Source of the DNA: Rhabditoides inermis
Lineage: Eukaryota; Nematoda; Chromadorea; Rhabditida; Rhabditidae
Reading direction: 5' to 3'
Length of the DNA stretch: 64,000 nucleotides
Assembly (NCBI GenBank): GCA_963966185.1
Contig: CAWZYM010000448.1
Coordinates: 114,922-178,921 of the forward strand
Of the stretch, positions 46,852 through 59,800 are shown one piece after another. Below the pieces are notes generated by a model. It ran no database searches. It was not told where the DNA came from and saw only the letters and a list, made by a program, of their open reading frames with translations. The translations under genes were made by a program, and so were the position numbers. Numbering within the stretch: the first letter of the stretch is position 1; each line of letters starts with the position of its first letter.

Positions 46852-49071
46852 GAGAGAGAGTACGGAGAAAGAAAAGGAGAAAGAAAAGGCGAAGACGAAA
46901 TTTACGCATGTTTCAGTGTGAAGTCCGCAAGGAGGACATGTATGCCGGTGATGGAAAGGGCCGTACTCTGAGAACGGCTACCCGTGCTGTGGAGATGCTA
47001 GAGAGCGGTCGCTTCGGATACCACAAACCGCCCCTGATTGGAGAGAATGCCGTTCTCCTTCCATCCGTTCTACACGACTTTCTGGCACCGGTTTCGGACA
47101 TCTACAAGAAAATGCGGATAATGGCTGCCAAGGCATGACCTTTAATGTTTAATGTTCTTACCAATAGTTTTCTTTTTACGTTTCTACTGGTTTTTGTGAT
47201 AGTGAATGTGTTTACCCAGTCATTCAGATGGTGGCGTCCATGATTCAGAAGAAGAGCATTGATTCTACTACTTTCCAGATTCCGGTACGTTGGAGTAGTT
47301 TGGATAAGATTGTTCATGATTATGATTCATACGCATTTTAGGATGTTGTTTCGGCCGGAGAGCTAGGGAAACTTGAACAGGAGAAGGCGTACAGGAGACA
47401 AGCGAGGGACGCCTTCGAAACGTGGGTGGCCAGGAGGAAGGAAGACCAGGCTGGCGTCGCTAGACGGGGGAGGAAGACGAAGCAGAGCGGAAACGACTGG
47501 TACGATGGACCCTGCGTGGGATGGTGTATTCACAGAATGCACAAGAAGGAGCACAAAGAAGTCAAGTGTTCCGAGTAAGTATATTTACATCATACGCCTT
47601 TTCACTCCTAATCTTAAAAATAACTGTGTATTTATCAAAATGTAGGTGTGGCCGACGAGAGCACGTGCACTGTACGGGGTATGTTCCTGCCAGCGACAAG
47701 AAGAAAGAGAAGAATGTCATGTGGAAGTGTCTCGACTGCCGAGCTACTCAGGTATGCATAAAAGAACAACGGTAATGTGAATAACAGTGGTGACAACAAC
47801 ATTGATCAACTGCCATCACATCCCGAATGTAGTCCTGGCAGGACTATATATAAACTAATTAAAGAGTTCAAAGTTGATATTCACTTGTCAAGTAAACTTG
47901 TAAGCAGATAAGGGAACAATATCTCCATATTTTGATGCCAGATCGATACTTGAACAGTAAACAACTCATATCACAGAGTTATCATAGAATTGATGTTTTA
48001 TTATAAATTTTAATTGGTATGCACACTGTGAATAAAATTATTTCAACCACCAGTAAAAAGTGTACCACTAGTATACGTGACATTGTAGACCGACAAGGAG
48101 AAGGAAGATGCTATGCGAGCTTACCATACCATCTCTGTCATGTATGGAGACGCCTGCGTCGACACACATGCTGCGCACAGACATGCGTACCAAGATGAAC
48201 GATTCAAGCTGTTCGACAAACTGGCAGCGGAGAAGCGAGTGCTACTTGTGGCATACCACGGAGGTGAGTTCGATTCAAATGTATGTTTTTGATTCTTTAT
48301 TCTATATGTCGTTTTCCAGGGCTCCTGGATGGCAATGGTGTGAAGGCGTTTCTTCGCAATCGCTACACATTCATCAACCACATCCGCTCGATTGACCCGA
48401 GTAACCAGTTGGTTGAGAAGAAGATGCAGAAGTTCGCCAGATTGCTGATCTGTCTGAACTCTCTGCACATGTTGACTCAGTCGCGGTTCCTCAGCAAGGA
48501 TGAGGTGGCCAAAGTGGACAGAGTGTGTAAAGTTCTGAAGAAGGTGTGGACGAGAGACTGCTCGGACGAGGATATGCTCAGCAAGGTGCACCAGATGTGT
48601 GACCACTTCCCTCAGTTCGCGACCCGGTACAACACACTCGGACACCTGTCCGAGCAGGGAGTGGAGGGAATGCACCGAGTTGTCGGCGCGTTCCGAGTTG
48701 CCTTCTGTTCCGCTCTAGGAGTCAGTGCCGAAGCCCTTGCCCAAATCATCATTGGCGTGAACCGCTCGAACCAGGAGGTGCTCATCTCGCCATTCAGACG
48801 GATGGGAAACAAGAAGACGGATCCCGACGAACCTCCTCTATTCGGTCCTGCCGAGCCGGATTTCCTCGAGGAGTTCGGAATGTGGAAGAACGAGGAGTGG
48901 GGAGACGTCGAGGAAGACGAGGAGGACCGAGAGAAGGATGACTTCGATGAGATAGATAACGAGGACGTTTCGGAGTACGAAGACAGCGACGAGGAGGAGA
49001 GCAGCGGGGAGAAGGAGGGAGAGGAGGATGGAGAGGTGGTAAAGGATAGCGACTCTGACTGGGAAGAGTGA
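43047..49071 (+). CDS. transposase-like protein with PHD-type finger and acidic tail, 16 exons, one frameshift
   Basis: Exons 43047-43127, 43173-43238, 43285-43380, 44106-44789, 44920-45050, 45101-45288, 45958-46154, 46269-46517, 46596-46689, 46734-46790, 46917-47132, 47228-47284, 47342-47574, 47646-47751, 48089-48263 and 48320-49071. Phases agree except for one surplus base in 46596-46689, where TGA follows KEMFQ at 46662. In order: a basic Ser/Pro-rich N-terminus; a globular part (LHEMRMAMVRAGGINPFHTR); WLKAGLDKGHGITILTIAF; GDLK..LALVGLRSFTCTHPCVLC; LPSVLHDFLAPV; a PHD-like Cys/His array (VGWCIHRMHKKEHKEVKCSE, CGRREHVHC, WKCLDC); YHGGLLDGNGVKAF; LGHLSEQGVEGMHR; and an Asp/Glu tail. The DKG, GDL-PC-C, LH and SEQ-E-H pattern recalls a multicopy invertebrate protein family I believe to be RNase H-fold transposases, but I cannot name it firmly. 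Many introns and a single copy here suggest a host-adopted gene or an old insertion. Intron 47133-47227 appears to use a GC donor. Confidence 0.6.
44813..44895. repeat. (CT)n tract in an intron
   Basis: CT-rich simple sequence just before the acceptor of exon 44920-45050. Similar tracts lie at 45516-45563, 45687-45738 (GA), 46159-46216 and 46810-46859 (GA) within the same gene. Confidence 0.85.
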
Positions 49072-49230
49072 TTGCACGATTACGAAGTTGTATGATTTCA
49101 TGATGTTATAGATAGTGTTGTTATATTATGTTTTCCGTTGTTAACATTTTTGGTTATCTTGTCTGTACAATGCGATTTGTTTTCATGATGATAAAAAAAC
49201 TGATCAAAAATGCACTTCGCAAACATAAAC
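49072..49230. other. 3' side of the transposase-like gene
   Basis: AT-rich, likely 3' untranslated sequence of the gene ending at 49071. It runs directly into the 171-base tandem repeat. Confidence 0.4.
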
Positions 49231-50070
49231 GCCACTGACAGCGTTGGGGAGAGGACAGATTTGTGAAAAGTAGGGGAGAGCGATGCGAATGCGGTTTCCG
49301 GGACTCGAAAGTAGACATATGGAATAGAAAAAGTCCATAGAGTGTGTAGTTCCAGGCTCGACGGTTGTCTCATAGCGGACCCCTTGGTCTGGGTGCGCGG
49401 CGCCACTGACAGCGTTGGGGAGAGGACAGATTTGTGAAAAGTAGGGGAGAGCGATGCGAATGCGGTTTCCGGGACTCGAAAGTAGACATATGGAATAGAA
49501 AAAGTCCATAGAGTGTGTAGTTCCAGACTCGACGGTTGTCTCATAGCGGACCCCTTGGTCTGGGTGCGCGGCGCCACTGACAGCGTTGGGGAGAGGACAG
49601 ATTTGTGAAAAGTAGGGGAGAGCGATGCGAATGCGGTTTCCGGGACTCGAAAGTAGACATATGGAATAGAAAAAGTCCATAGAGTGTGTAGTTCCAGGCT
49701 CGACGGTTGTCTCATAGCGGACCCCTTGGTCTGGGTGCGCGGCGCCACTGACAGCGTTGGGGAGAGGACAGATTTGTGAAAAGTAGGGGAGAGCGATGCG
49801 AATGCGGTTTCCGGGACTCGAAAGTAGACATATGGAATAGAAAAAGTCCATAGAGTGTGTAGTTCCAGGCTCGACGGTTGTCTCATAGCGGACCCCTTGG
49901 TCTGGGTGCGCGGCGCCACTGACAGCGTTGGGGAGAGGACAGATTTGTGAAAAGTAGGGGAGAGCGATGCGAATGCGGTTTCCGGGACTCGAAAGTAGAC
50001 ATATGGAATAGAAAAAGTCCATAGAGTGTGTAGTTCCAGACTCGACGGTTGTCTCATAGCGGACCCCTAC
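49231..50070. repeat. 171-base tandem repeat, 4.9 copies
   Basis: Copies start at 49231, 49402, 49573, 49744 and 49915, each exactly 171 bases after the last (GCCACTGACAGCGTTGGGG at each start). They differ at only one or two sites, for example G or A in TTCCA(G/A)GCTCGACGG-type position, with A in copies 2 and 5. Because 171 is 57 codons, two minus-strand frames stay open across the whole array (298 and 319 codons). Their codons have no family similarity, so I treat them as a by-product of the repeat. Confidence 0.95.
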
Positions 50071-50475
50071 CCCTTCGCCTGGAGAACGCATCAGATCCAA
50101 AGTGGAATAGAGAACGAATATTATACGTGAGTGACTGTTCGTGTATCAAAATGATACGTTTATGTGTTTACCATCGTTGGATTGTATATCACAGTTCATT
50201 CACGGCGAAACTATCATTTTAAATACAAAAAGAGAGTGTACAAATATATTCGTGTTTATTTGCCCTGATGTTAAGAATGCGTGCTCTATTGCAAATCTAC
50301 AGTAAACTTGTGCGATGTGGGAGCGCGCAGTTATAATAAGCCCCGCCCACCTAATGGTTCTCTCGCACCGGCGACGCCGCGCCGTGTGGGTGCGCATCGC
50401 GCGGCACTTCCACGCAGTCGAGTGGCAAGCGAAGAAGCCTATCACATGCTCTCTCATCTCTCCTGTTCCCTTCAG

Positions 50476-50610
50476 GAAGCCGGCAGCAAGCTGCAAGTGC
50501 CGCCGTTCGACCCGTCCACCGTCGGCGACAGCATGAGCAGGCCGATGCTGGAGGAGGAGCGCCAGTCCGTCGTGCCGCCCTACCCGCCGAGGACTTTCCG
50601 CCGCAATTGA
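50476..50610 (+). CDS. probable last exon of a small unknown gene
   Basis: GC-rich coding-like sequence behind a CCCTTCAG acceptor reads EAGSKLQVPPFDPSTVGDSM then SRPMLEEERQSVVPPYPPRT and ends FRRN-stop, followed by AATAAA at 50668. The frame is also open upstream to about 50281 (through GSLAPATPRRVGAHRAALPR), so part of that may be an earlier exon. The family is unknown. A start codon and upstream splice site could not be settled. Confidence 0.4.
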   Translation, partial: EAGSKLQVPPFDPSTVGDSMSRPMLEEERQSVVPPYPPRTFRRN

Positions 50611-50841
50611 ATGTAGTTCGCGCTCACGTGTACACTCATAGTTTGTATTGTTTCTCCAATTCGTTATTAATAAAAAATATATTTATAACTATAACAGACT
50701 CTAAATCCCGTTTCGACAAATACAAACAACTCATTAGATAAACAATCCATTCAACTATAGAAAAAACCTAGCCATACTGAGTGCGGATGAGTTGAGGGCA
50801 GTGTGAAAGATGGGAGATGACAGGGCGTGCGGCGACGGCGT

Positions 50842-53800
50842 CTAGCCATGGTTCCAGAAGCTCTGTGTGGCGTTGTGTCTCTCGACCCGAGCCACGCCCA
50901 CCACACACTCCCCATCCAACTGCACGCTGTACAACTCCTGCAAACATCACAGCAAGTCATCGAGAAACAATTCACATTATACACCCTTCAATTACTAAGT
51001 ATCAAAAGAACAATAGAGATGACCATCTCAACCACCACTCACTGATCAATGTTTGAACTCATCACTCATTTATAATATAACAACCAACAACTCTCTCCTT
51101 CTACCACCATTTCACACTCACCCCTCCTATCTCCCACCCCCCCCCTCTCCTCTCTCCTCACCAACAACTCCTGCATAGCCGTCTCCTCTATCTGTAGATA
51201 GGCCAGAGGGCGACGGGAGACGCGACGAGATTCAGTCAACATCTGAAATGAAGACACTATCGCAAGAAAAAAAGGGCGCACCGGATGCATTCGAATATGT
51301 TACTTATTGTGCATGGAACATGGAACTAATGTCCCGTCAAATACAATTCAATATTACAATGCGCCAAGAAAATTCCACATAAATGATAAATGCTTTCAGA
51401 AACAAAGATGTGTATAAATTTTATAGAGCTCGCCACGAAATAATAAATAACAATAATGGAGCTCCGACCCACCCTCTCCTCCTCCTTCATGATACTGGTC
51501 AGAGAGCCGGGATGCTGGGGCGGCAACGACCGAGCAGACGACTGCAACCAGCACCACTCCCCCCGCCCTGCCTCACTCCTTCCCCCATACACACTCACCT
51601 TGATACTCGTGTTGTTGTTGTTATAGTTGTTGTTGTAGTTCCCAGCTGCTTCCTTTTTCTTCTGTGCAATAGGGACACGGGCGGACGGCCGGGAAGACGA
51701 ACACCGAGATTCCTAGAAATTGCGCATATGAGTGGATGAAACCAAAATCATATCTTTGCAAAATAAAAACTTAAAATTTCTACTTTATCCATGTTATTCT
51801 AAAACATAATGTACAAAGGTGCACGTAAAACTTGGCATACCTCCATCTGAATCTGTGCAAGCGACGGCGCGCCGTTACAAGCAGCGACAGGCGGGGCGGC
51901 CCTGATAAGAACAGTCTCTTTCCCTCTTCATTCCTCCTCCTCCTCTCTCTCTCCCCACCCACCACCCTCTCACTGCTCCTCCTCCTCCCTCCCTCTTCTC
52001 CTCCCTCTTCTCCTCCATATCCATGGGCCGCATCCTCTGTCCCCGACCCATCACCAGTCGTTTCTTGCCAGTTGACGAACACGGAGACGGGGTGCAATCC
52101 TCAACAAAAAGATTTCTAGACGGATACATTTGGCATTCGTACTTACTCTAATACTTTTCACACATGTGTTTGCATCATAGTTTCTACAGAATCACATCAC
52201 GAGTGAAAGTGAAATGATGGACTGGATGGCATATCGATATATCGGTGTCTTAACAAAATATATACATTCTCAACGGCTCAAACACCGCATACCAAACCAA
52301 GAGCATGTAGATCAGAATTTAGAGAAAACAATACTCACCCCCTCTCCTCCGAGACTAGGAAAGTGCCTGTCGATCGACTGTTGCTGCGCGGGTGAGAGGA
52401 CGGGTCTGGGAGGAGACGAGACAACAACAGGATGCGGCGTCTGAAAGATAGTGACATCACTCAATGGTATTCTCTTCCCCTCGTCCTCCCAGGGAGAGGG
52501 AGAGGGAGAGGAAGAGGAAGAGGAAGAGGAAGAGGGAGAGGGAGAGGAAGAGGGAGAGGGAGAGGAAGAGGGGGAGGGAGAGGGATAGGGAGAGGGAGAG
52601 GGAGAGGGAGAGGGAGAGGGAGAAAGAGAGGGAGAGGGAGACTGTCTCCTTACCTGGCCCAGTGCAGGGAAAGCAGCGTCGAAGGGTTGTGAGAGAGGCT
52701 TGAGTGCAGTGGCAGCTGTCGGGGGCCGGGCATCCGACCGCCCCTTCGCCTTCTCCGCGTGCTTCTCATCATTCACGGACAGCGTAGACAGAGCCTGAAA
52801 GTAGGAAGTGTTCTTTTTCATGATACAAACTTAATTCCTGCATCGTTTTCCACAGATTTACTATTACGAGAGATACGAATAGGGCATACGAAAATATACT
52901 ATTCACTCACCTTCTCCACTTGCCGCTCCTCCTTCTCCACCTCCTCTTTCTTCTCCTCCTCATCTGCTCCTCCTCCCCCTTCTCCAATCGACTCTGTCTT
53001 ACTCCTCGTCGACTGGGTGCGAGAACGAGGAGACGAACGAGAGAAAGAAGATGCCTGCAGATATGAGCGTCTATAATTCATACAAAGCTTTTCAAATTTT
53101 CGAGATCTAGTTGCACACAAAACTGTGAAAATACAAGATATATTATACTGAATCTGAAACACATCATACCTTCTCCCTCTTCGACTGCTTGTGGCTGCGG
53201 CAGAGAATGTCGATCTGGAAAATAAACAATTCACCAGGCGAAACTATATGTATTACTGTTTGGTAAATAACACACAAGAAAATCCGAATACACGGGCCAC
53301 GGGCGTGTTACCGACATTTTCGAAATCACACGCCACACGAAAGAAGGCACGCAAAACAAGTAATTAATTAATAATATATATGTACACGATGATTTAGAAT
53401 TTAACACAATTTGAATTAACACAAAATACCTGTTCCATCTCCTCTACTTCCACTGCGAGTTCCTCATCAGAAGGGGGAAGGAATGAAAGACGGGATTGGC
53501 GTTCCGAGAGGAACTGCAACATTCGGATTTCCACCTCATAATTGGCAGCCTACATATAGGATCATACGATGTATGTATAAATGTGTCACTTTAGTCCGAA
53601 GATCGACTGAGTGTGGTGGAATCAGCAATGCTTGTGTGTATTACCTCGAACCAGTGCACAGTCGTTCCTCCTGCCATCTCATCCACATAGAACTGAGACT
53701 CGGCCTCCCACGACTCCGCACAAGGAACGTACGTCGACTGCAGTCACATCATCATACAACAAAACACAACTGTCACCTCAGTATTTGTCAACATTTTGAT

Positions 53801-56800
53801 ATATAATATTTTAGTTAGAGGGAGATAGTTTCGCGCATTAACCTCTTCGTACATGTGTTCTGTCTATATGGGATATCGGGTTACTGTAGTTGGGATGAGG
53901 GTTACTTTATGCAGGGTATGTGGTTTCAATAGTACGTTTTCTCTGTGTACGGAGGGCACCTCTCCTGACCACTCTTTGACAAAATACAAACATACAAATA
54001 CCAACCGCAAAGTCGCCGGCCCCTCCTCCCTGAACCTGCCAGAGAGAACGCAGCTCCTGCGGGGCGAATGCATACGGGATAGTGATGCGCTCACTGAAAG
54101 AAACCAACTCCCCTCTTTGCTTCCGTCTCTCCCCTCCCCTCGCCTCCCCACTCACGGCGCGCATCCGCTATCTTCTCCTCCCCGTCCCTTCTCATCTTCT
54201 CGCATCGTCTCCAGCTCATCTGATAGAGCTTTCATCAGAGGCGGGGGCATGTGATACACACCACGACCCAACAGACACTGAAACAAGAATCATATCATAT
54301 ATATCACTGTAAGCGACCAAAATAAATAAACCACAATGTGCATCTCAGACAAAAACAATAAGTACAACAACGAATCAAAATACATATGCAATCTTCATTA
54401 TTTACTTATTTATATGAAAATGAACAAATGAAATACAAATCAAAAGGACCTGTGCCCTCCTAATCCAAATCTCCCGGACCACATCTCCCTCTCCGAATCT
54501 GCGAGACGCCCACTCAAAGTGGGGCCAGAGAGAAGGAAAGTCACCGTCACACACTGCAAAAGACAACAATCAAACATACAAACATCGTTTTAATTCATTC
54601 ACTGATTCCCTCTGGCATAACCTTTGTATAGCACATCATTCACAGAATGACACACAAAAAAACACAAAAGGCAATATGTATCTTTATTTCTCGATGCCTC
54701 CCCCTCACTCACTCCTCTCCTCCACCATTCTGTGGCAGTCGACCATCACTCGGGGGAACATGTACTGGTCGGCGATTGAGAGGGCGGACAGAAGCTGCAA
54801 CGAGAACCAGGTTGGAAACGAGCGTCGAGCATGGACCAGCACGCACCTCTGCCACTCCCAGTCGCTCCGCCCGCTCCCGACACAACAGCACATCGACGAA
54901 CCTCAAGTGGTATGCGTTACACAGTCTACAACCAAACCAATCACTCCAATATAATTTGATAAAGTAATTTTAAAAAACCTACCATTGAAACGCCTCTGCA
55001 TCACAATCGAGTTTCACAGTGGAAGTCTCCCTTTCCTCTTGAGAATCGCCAGACGAGAAAGAGGTGGGGAAGGAGGCCCAACGCTGCAGAAGGCAAAGAT
55101 GGTGAAAGAAAGATTAGTGAGAGAGTGAAAGAGTAAAAGAGAGTAAGAGGAAGCCACCCACCGAAGATGTGGCAATATGTACGTACTCCGAGTGAGCTTC
55201 CAGCAGCCATCTGAATAGAGACATAAGAAGTAGTTAGAAGAAGTAGTAATGAGTTCTGACTTTTTTTTTAAATAATCAACTCAAATAAAAACCTCACCTG
55301 CTGATAGTGACCGCCTCCCCTCCTCCCTCTCCCTTCACTCCACCACACATCAGCTCCATAGTCTCGTCACCATCGAAAACGATCGGGCGCACCTCGCAAC
55401 ACTGAAATCGTTTCACACTTCATTGGAATTGGAAATTCATCACATACTCAAGCATCATTCACTACTACATACTTGTGATTTTTACCACAATGAGAGTATT
55501 CCAATTTTTAAACGAACATACAATGCTCACCTTGCCGTCTCCTAGTCCAACTTGTGCTTCTGCAGCTGTTTCCTCTTCTCCTCCTCCTCCGTGCATCTCC
55601 TCCATCTCCCTCCACTCCGCCCTCACATCACTCAAGTCACCACAGTGGCGGTACGGACGGGGGATGGGCTGCCAACTGAACAGAGAACAACGTCCAAGCT
55701 CCACAAATCACACATCTCACCCAAGACAACGATCATACTTTATTACAACGAGTTTCACGTAAAATGAGGTTCTAAACTCTTCATTGGAAGAAAAGTAGAA
55801 TCCAAGGCTTTTGGAAAAAGAAACAATTTCGTGTTTTCTGAGAAAATAGGGTACAGTTATAGTTTGTTATAAAAGAAACGTAAAGTTTGAAAAAATAGGG
55901 TACATCCCTCGATTGTACTTCCGTGCCCTCTTTACTTAATCTCGTTCTTATCCTGCTATGACGTCATACCAACGACCAGAATGAGAGTGAATACACTCTG
56001 TTCGGACACTTGCCTTCCAGCTCACCTCTCTTCATCCACCAGCAGTGGCCTGACATGTGTCGATGGCGCTGCGCCGCCCACACACGAAACCATCACCTCA
56101 ACACACACACACAGATTCTCTCATTCAATTACCCTCATCATCGGATACCCACCTACCGTATCGCACATGTTACACACACTGTACTCTCTAACAAGAGTTT
56201 GAATGTGAATTGATGTGAACTCCCTACCCTACTATAACTAGTCCCAATCAGAAACGTCGTACCTCGCAGAGATCGGGCGAGCATGTGAAGGCAAGGGGCG
56301 GCATCGAGAGAGGGACTTCCTGAAAAATAAAATATTTTGCTTAGCATCAAATAACATTCCCAAAATAAACTACTACTCGTCGCTTCACAGATACATGGTG
56401 GACGCAGAATAATGGCATGGAGTATGATGTGAATTGCTCACATACACCTTATACATTGAGAATATGCGCACCTACCTCGCATTCCAGCACCACTGCCCGC
56501 GGATCCTGTTTGTACTCAAAGCCGCCACTGCAAACAACAACACAACACATTACGATTTTACGAGCTTGTTAGATCATCACTTTTTTTAGAAACCACGACT
56601 TATATGCTACACAACATACATTTTGGTTAGCCGTCAAACTGGTTAGTTTGGTTAGTTTGGTTAGCCGTCAAACTGCAATAAATTCCCACCGATCACATTT
56701 GACGATCCGAATATTGGCACGATAGAGGACGCAGAGGCCGGTCTAAAATAAATAATTAGTAATCTCTCTCACCTCTCTTTCTTGACCTCAACTCCACCCT

Positions 56801-59800
56801 CTCCCTCTCACCCTCTCACCTTTTCTTCTTTTGTCAACAGCAGAGCCTGCTTCTGAGTGAACTGAGCTTGCACCACCTGAAAATATAGAAAAAAAAATCA
56901 ATGATTGAACGTCTCACACATTTCCTAAATGCTGGCTGACTCACCGTCCTCCTCCGGAGAAAGTGACCAGCGAGGAAGAAATGCGCCGGCTCGGGGGTCG
57001 AAGAGACTGCCTACAACACACAATCACAGTCTCCTCTCCTCCACACCTCTCCACTTATAGATCCATTTCCATTTAATTGAATTAACCTATTATCTTATAC
57101 CTATCGGCTACCGTACCCCGTACCTGTGATCCTCTCTCCTGTGCGCGATAGAACACCTCACCGCGACTGCGATCAAAGTAGATCAAGAGCTGGAAGAGGA
57201 TTCTTTTTTAGTTTGGATAAATATTAAATTTGAGTATATATCTACCGTCTTTATTATTATAACTATAACACTTTACGGTATCGACTTGTAAATTGACAGA
57301 ATTAAAAATGATTATATTTACAGTCTTTTGAAAAATTCATGAAACATGTTTGGTGCCAAATATATTTGAAACCAGCATTTAAAAGAAACTATATTTTAGA
57401 ACCACTGATTTTTTCAATGCAACAAAATGCGCTCACCTTCATCTTCTCATCGACCGCAATACTCGTCTCCTCTACTGGAGCGAGAGAGGACAGAGGGTGG
57501 AGGGAGCGGGAGGAGACTGCAACAAGTTCGAGTAGACATCATGCACGATACACACTTTATTGCAATTGTAGCAGCTCCAGAGCGTTTTATAATTGTTGAA
57601 ACAATGTATACACAACGTATACACGATTCGAAACATTAAACAACACAACATAAACGAAACGAAACAAACGCTTGCGCACCTCTCCACGAGCTGCATCGCT
57701 GATCAACGAGGCGGGACAGAGAGACCAGCTGACTCTGAAATCAGTCATATTAAATCAAAACATCTCTAGAACAAAACAAAGGACATATTACTGTGTTGCA
57801 CAAATTCAGATAATATAGCGAGAACATGAAACGTAGAAATGTAAAGTTCGCTGAACGGTTAAAAATTTGTAGCGTTATATAACCGCCTAATACCATAAAT
57901 GTACGTTTGAGTCGACATTAATCTCATTTACCCCTCTGCCCCCCCCCCTCACGTACCTTTCTATACCCTCCTGTTCCATCTCCAAACGCGCTCGCATCTC
58001 CCATAACACCCATCATCACTAGACCGCCCGGACCACTGAAATGGAATGTATACTCACGTTCCGTTCATCTTTCAGTGCGCAGTGCGGACAACGAGCAGTT
58101 GGATGGAATGAGAGCAAATGACTCACTCAAACTGGTGTACGAAGTAGGAGCAGCCGTCGAGGGCCAGCACTGCGTACACCTCCAAGCATACAGTCAGTCA
58201 CAACAACACAATCAATAACACGCAATAGAGTGATCACAAAGAAAACGCGAATTTGGATCAAGTGGTTTCGACTCCTAGCATCTTACCACTTGAGCCTTCC
58301 ATCAACCCGGAGTCTCATCAGAGATGAAGTTGATGGAAAAGTGTTCACTACGAATGTTCGATATGGGGGGAAATAACAGACAAATTAATGTTTCGTAATA
58401 GGGAAATAAGTGGGCAGGAATAGGGGACGGACAACGTATTAGGATGGTGGGGAGAGAGCGGCAGGCTGCGATCAGTGAATGCGGTCGAATGAGGCAAGTG
58501 CGCGAGACGACTGATAAGCGGGGTGGGCAGAGCATTCGAGAACGAGTGAGAGAAAATGCGCGGAAGAGTGTGGTGGGTAGATCGCTTTGGGTAGATCAGA
58601 ATTGCGAGAGCATAGTTTACTGATTCCGAAGTGACTTCCATCTAGCCAGTGACAAAATTGATGAATTCCATGAAATTACGTTTTGTATGCAAATTGTATT
58701 TGGTTTTGAGAACATTATTAGAAAGAACCGAATTAGATAGTCGCAATTTCACGTGCGAACGATTATGAGCATTACTAATATACGTTTCGAAAAGTTGTTT
58801 GCAACGTTCTTTAAAGTCTTCAAATTTCGAACAACAACGGAAGATTCGCAGTAGTTCTCCATGTAAACAATTGTATGATACATTCAACGATATATTACTA
58901 TTTGCATGTGGAAAACGAACCACATGAAAATTGTAATAGTCAGTTTTATTGTACAGTTTAGTTATGAACTTGTTGTTATCTAAGTGAATGTTCAAATCCA
59001 GAAAGACTGTTTTATTTGGATCTGTATTTGTTTGTTCAAGAGTAAGTGAGCTATGGTAAATATCATTTTGTAGTTTGTTGATTATGCTGTTTTCATTATA
59101 AATAACAAGAATATCGTCCATATATCTGAAGCAATTTAACTGTTTATGTTTAAGGTATTCAATGTTTTGTTTACAGAATTTATATTCCATGAAGCTCAGA
59201 GTTAGGTCAGCTATCATAGGCGATGCGTTATTTCCTTGCGGAATTCCAGAAATTTGTTTAAAAAGGTTACTTCCGTATTTCGCAAAACTGTTTTCTAAAA
59301 CAAATTCAATGAGATATTTCACATCGTTTTTATCGTAATAGTTGTGTTTGATTTCTTGACTATTATTAGTATAGAACACATTTTTATAAGTTGTACAGAT
59401 GTATTCTTGTTTACTATTCTTAAAACAGAGTTCAATTAGTTCGAAAAGGTTTTGTTTCACAATAGAATGAGGCTAATTTGTGAACAAGCTACTAAAATCG
59501 GCAGTGAATATTTTCATATCCGATCTATTTTGAGTCATTTTGAGTTTGTGTATGACTTCCAAACTGTTATTTATTGACCAGTACATGTTCGTTCCGAAAC
59601 GTTCCGAGATTACATTGCAATATCTTTTAAAGTGTGTTTTTACGAATGATAGTATTCTTTGGAGCTCTATCGAAATCTGTTTCAAACTGCTATTATATGC
59701 TCCAGTAATGAATCGAAATTTAATTGGCGTTTTGTGCATCTTTGGGATTGCATAAATTTTAGGCAGTACTTGTTGATCAGTAGTTGTAGTTAATTTGTTA

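Noticed and set aside
49098..50100. Two minus-strand frames of 319 and 298 codons with 57-residue repeats
   Set aside because: Two different frames are open at once because the DNA repeat is 171 bases; there is no codon preference, signal or family similarity. Treated as a satellite array.
52312..52821. Minus-strand 169-codon Ser/Pro-rich protein as a gene of its own
   Set aside because: It spans an intron hexamer array; its two ends (HAEKAKGRSDARPPTAATAL and PPRPVLSPAQQQSIDRHFPS) are separate IBTK exons.
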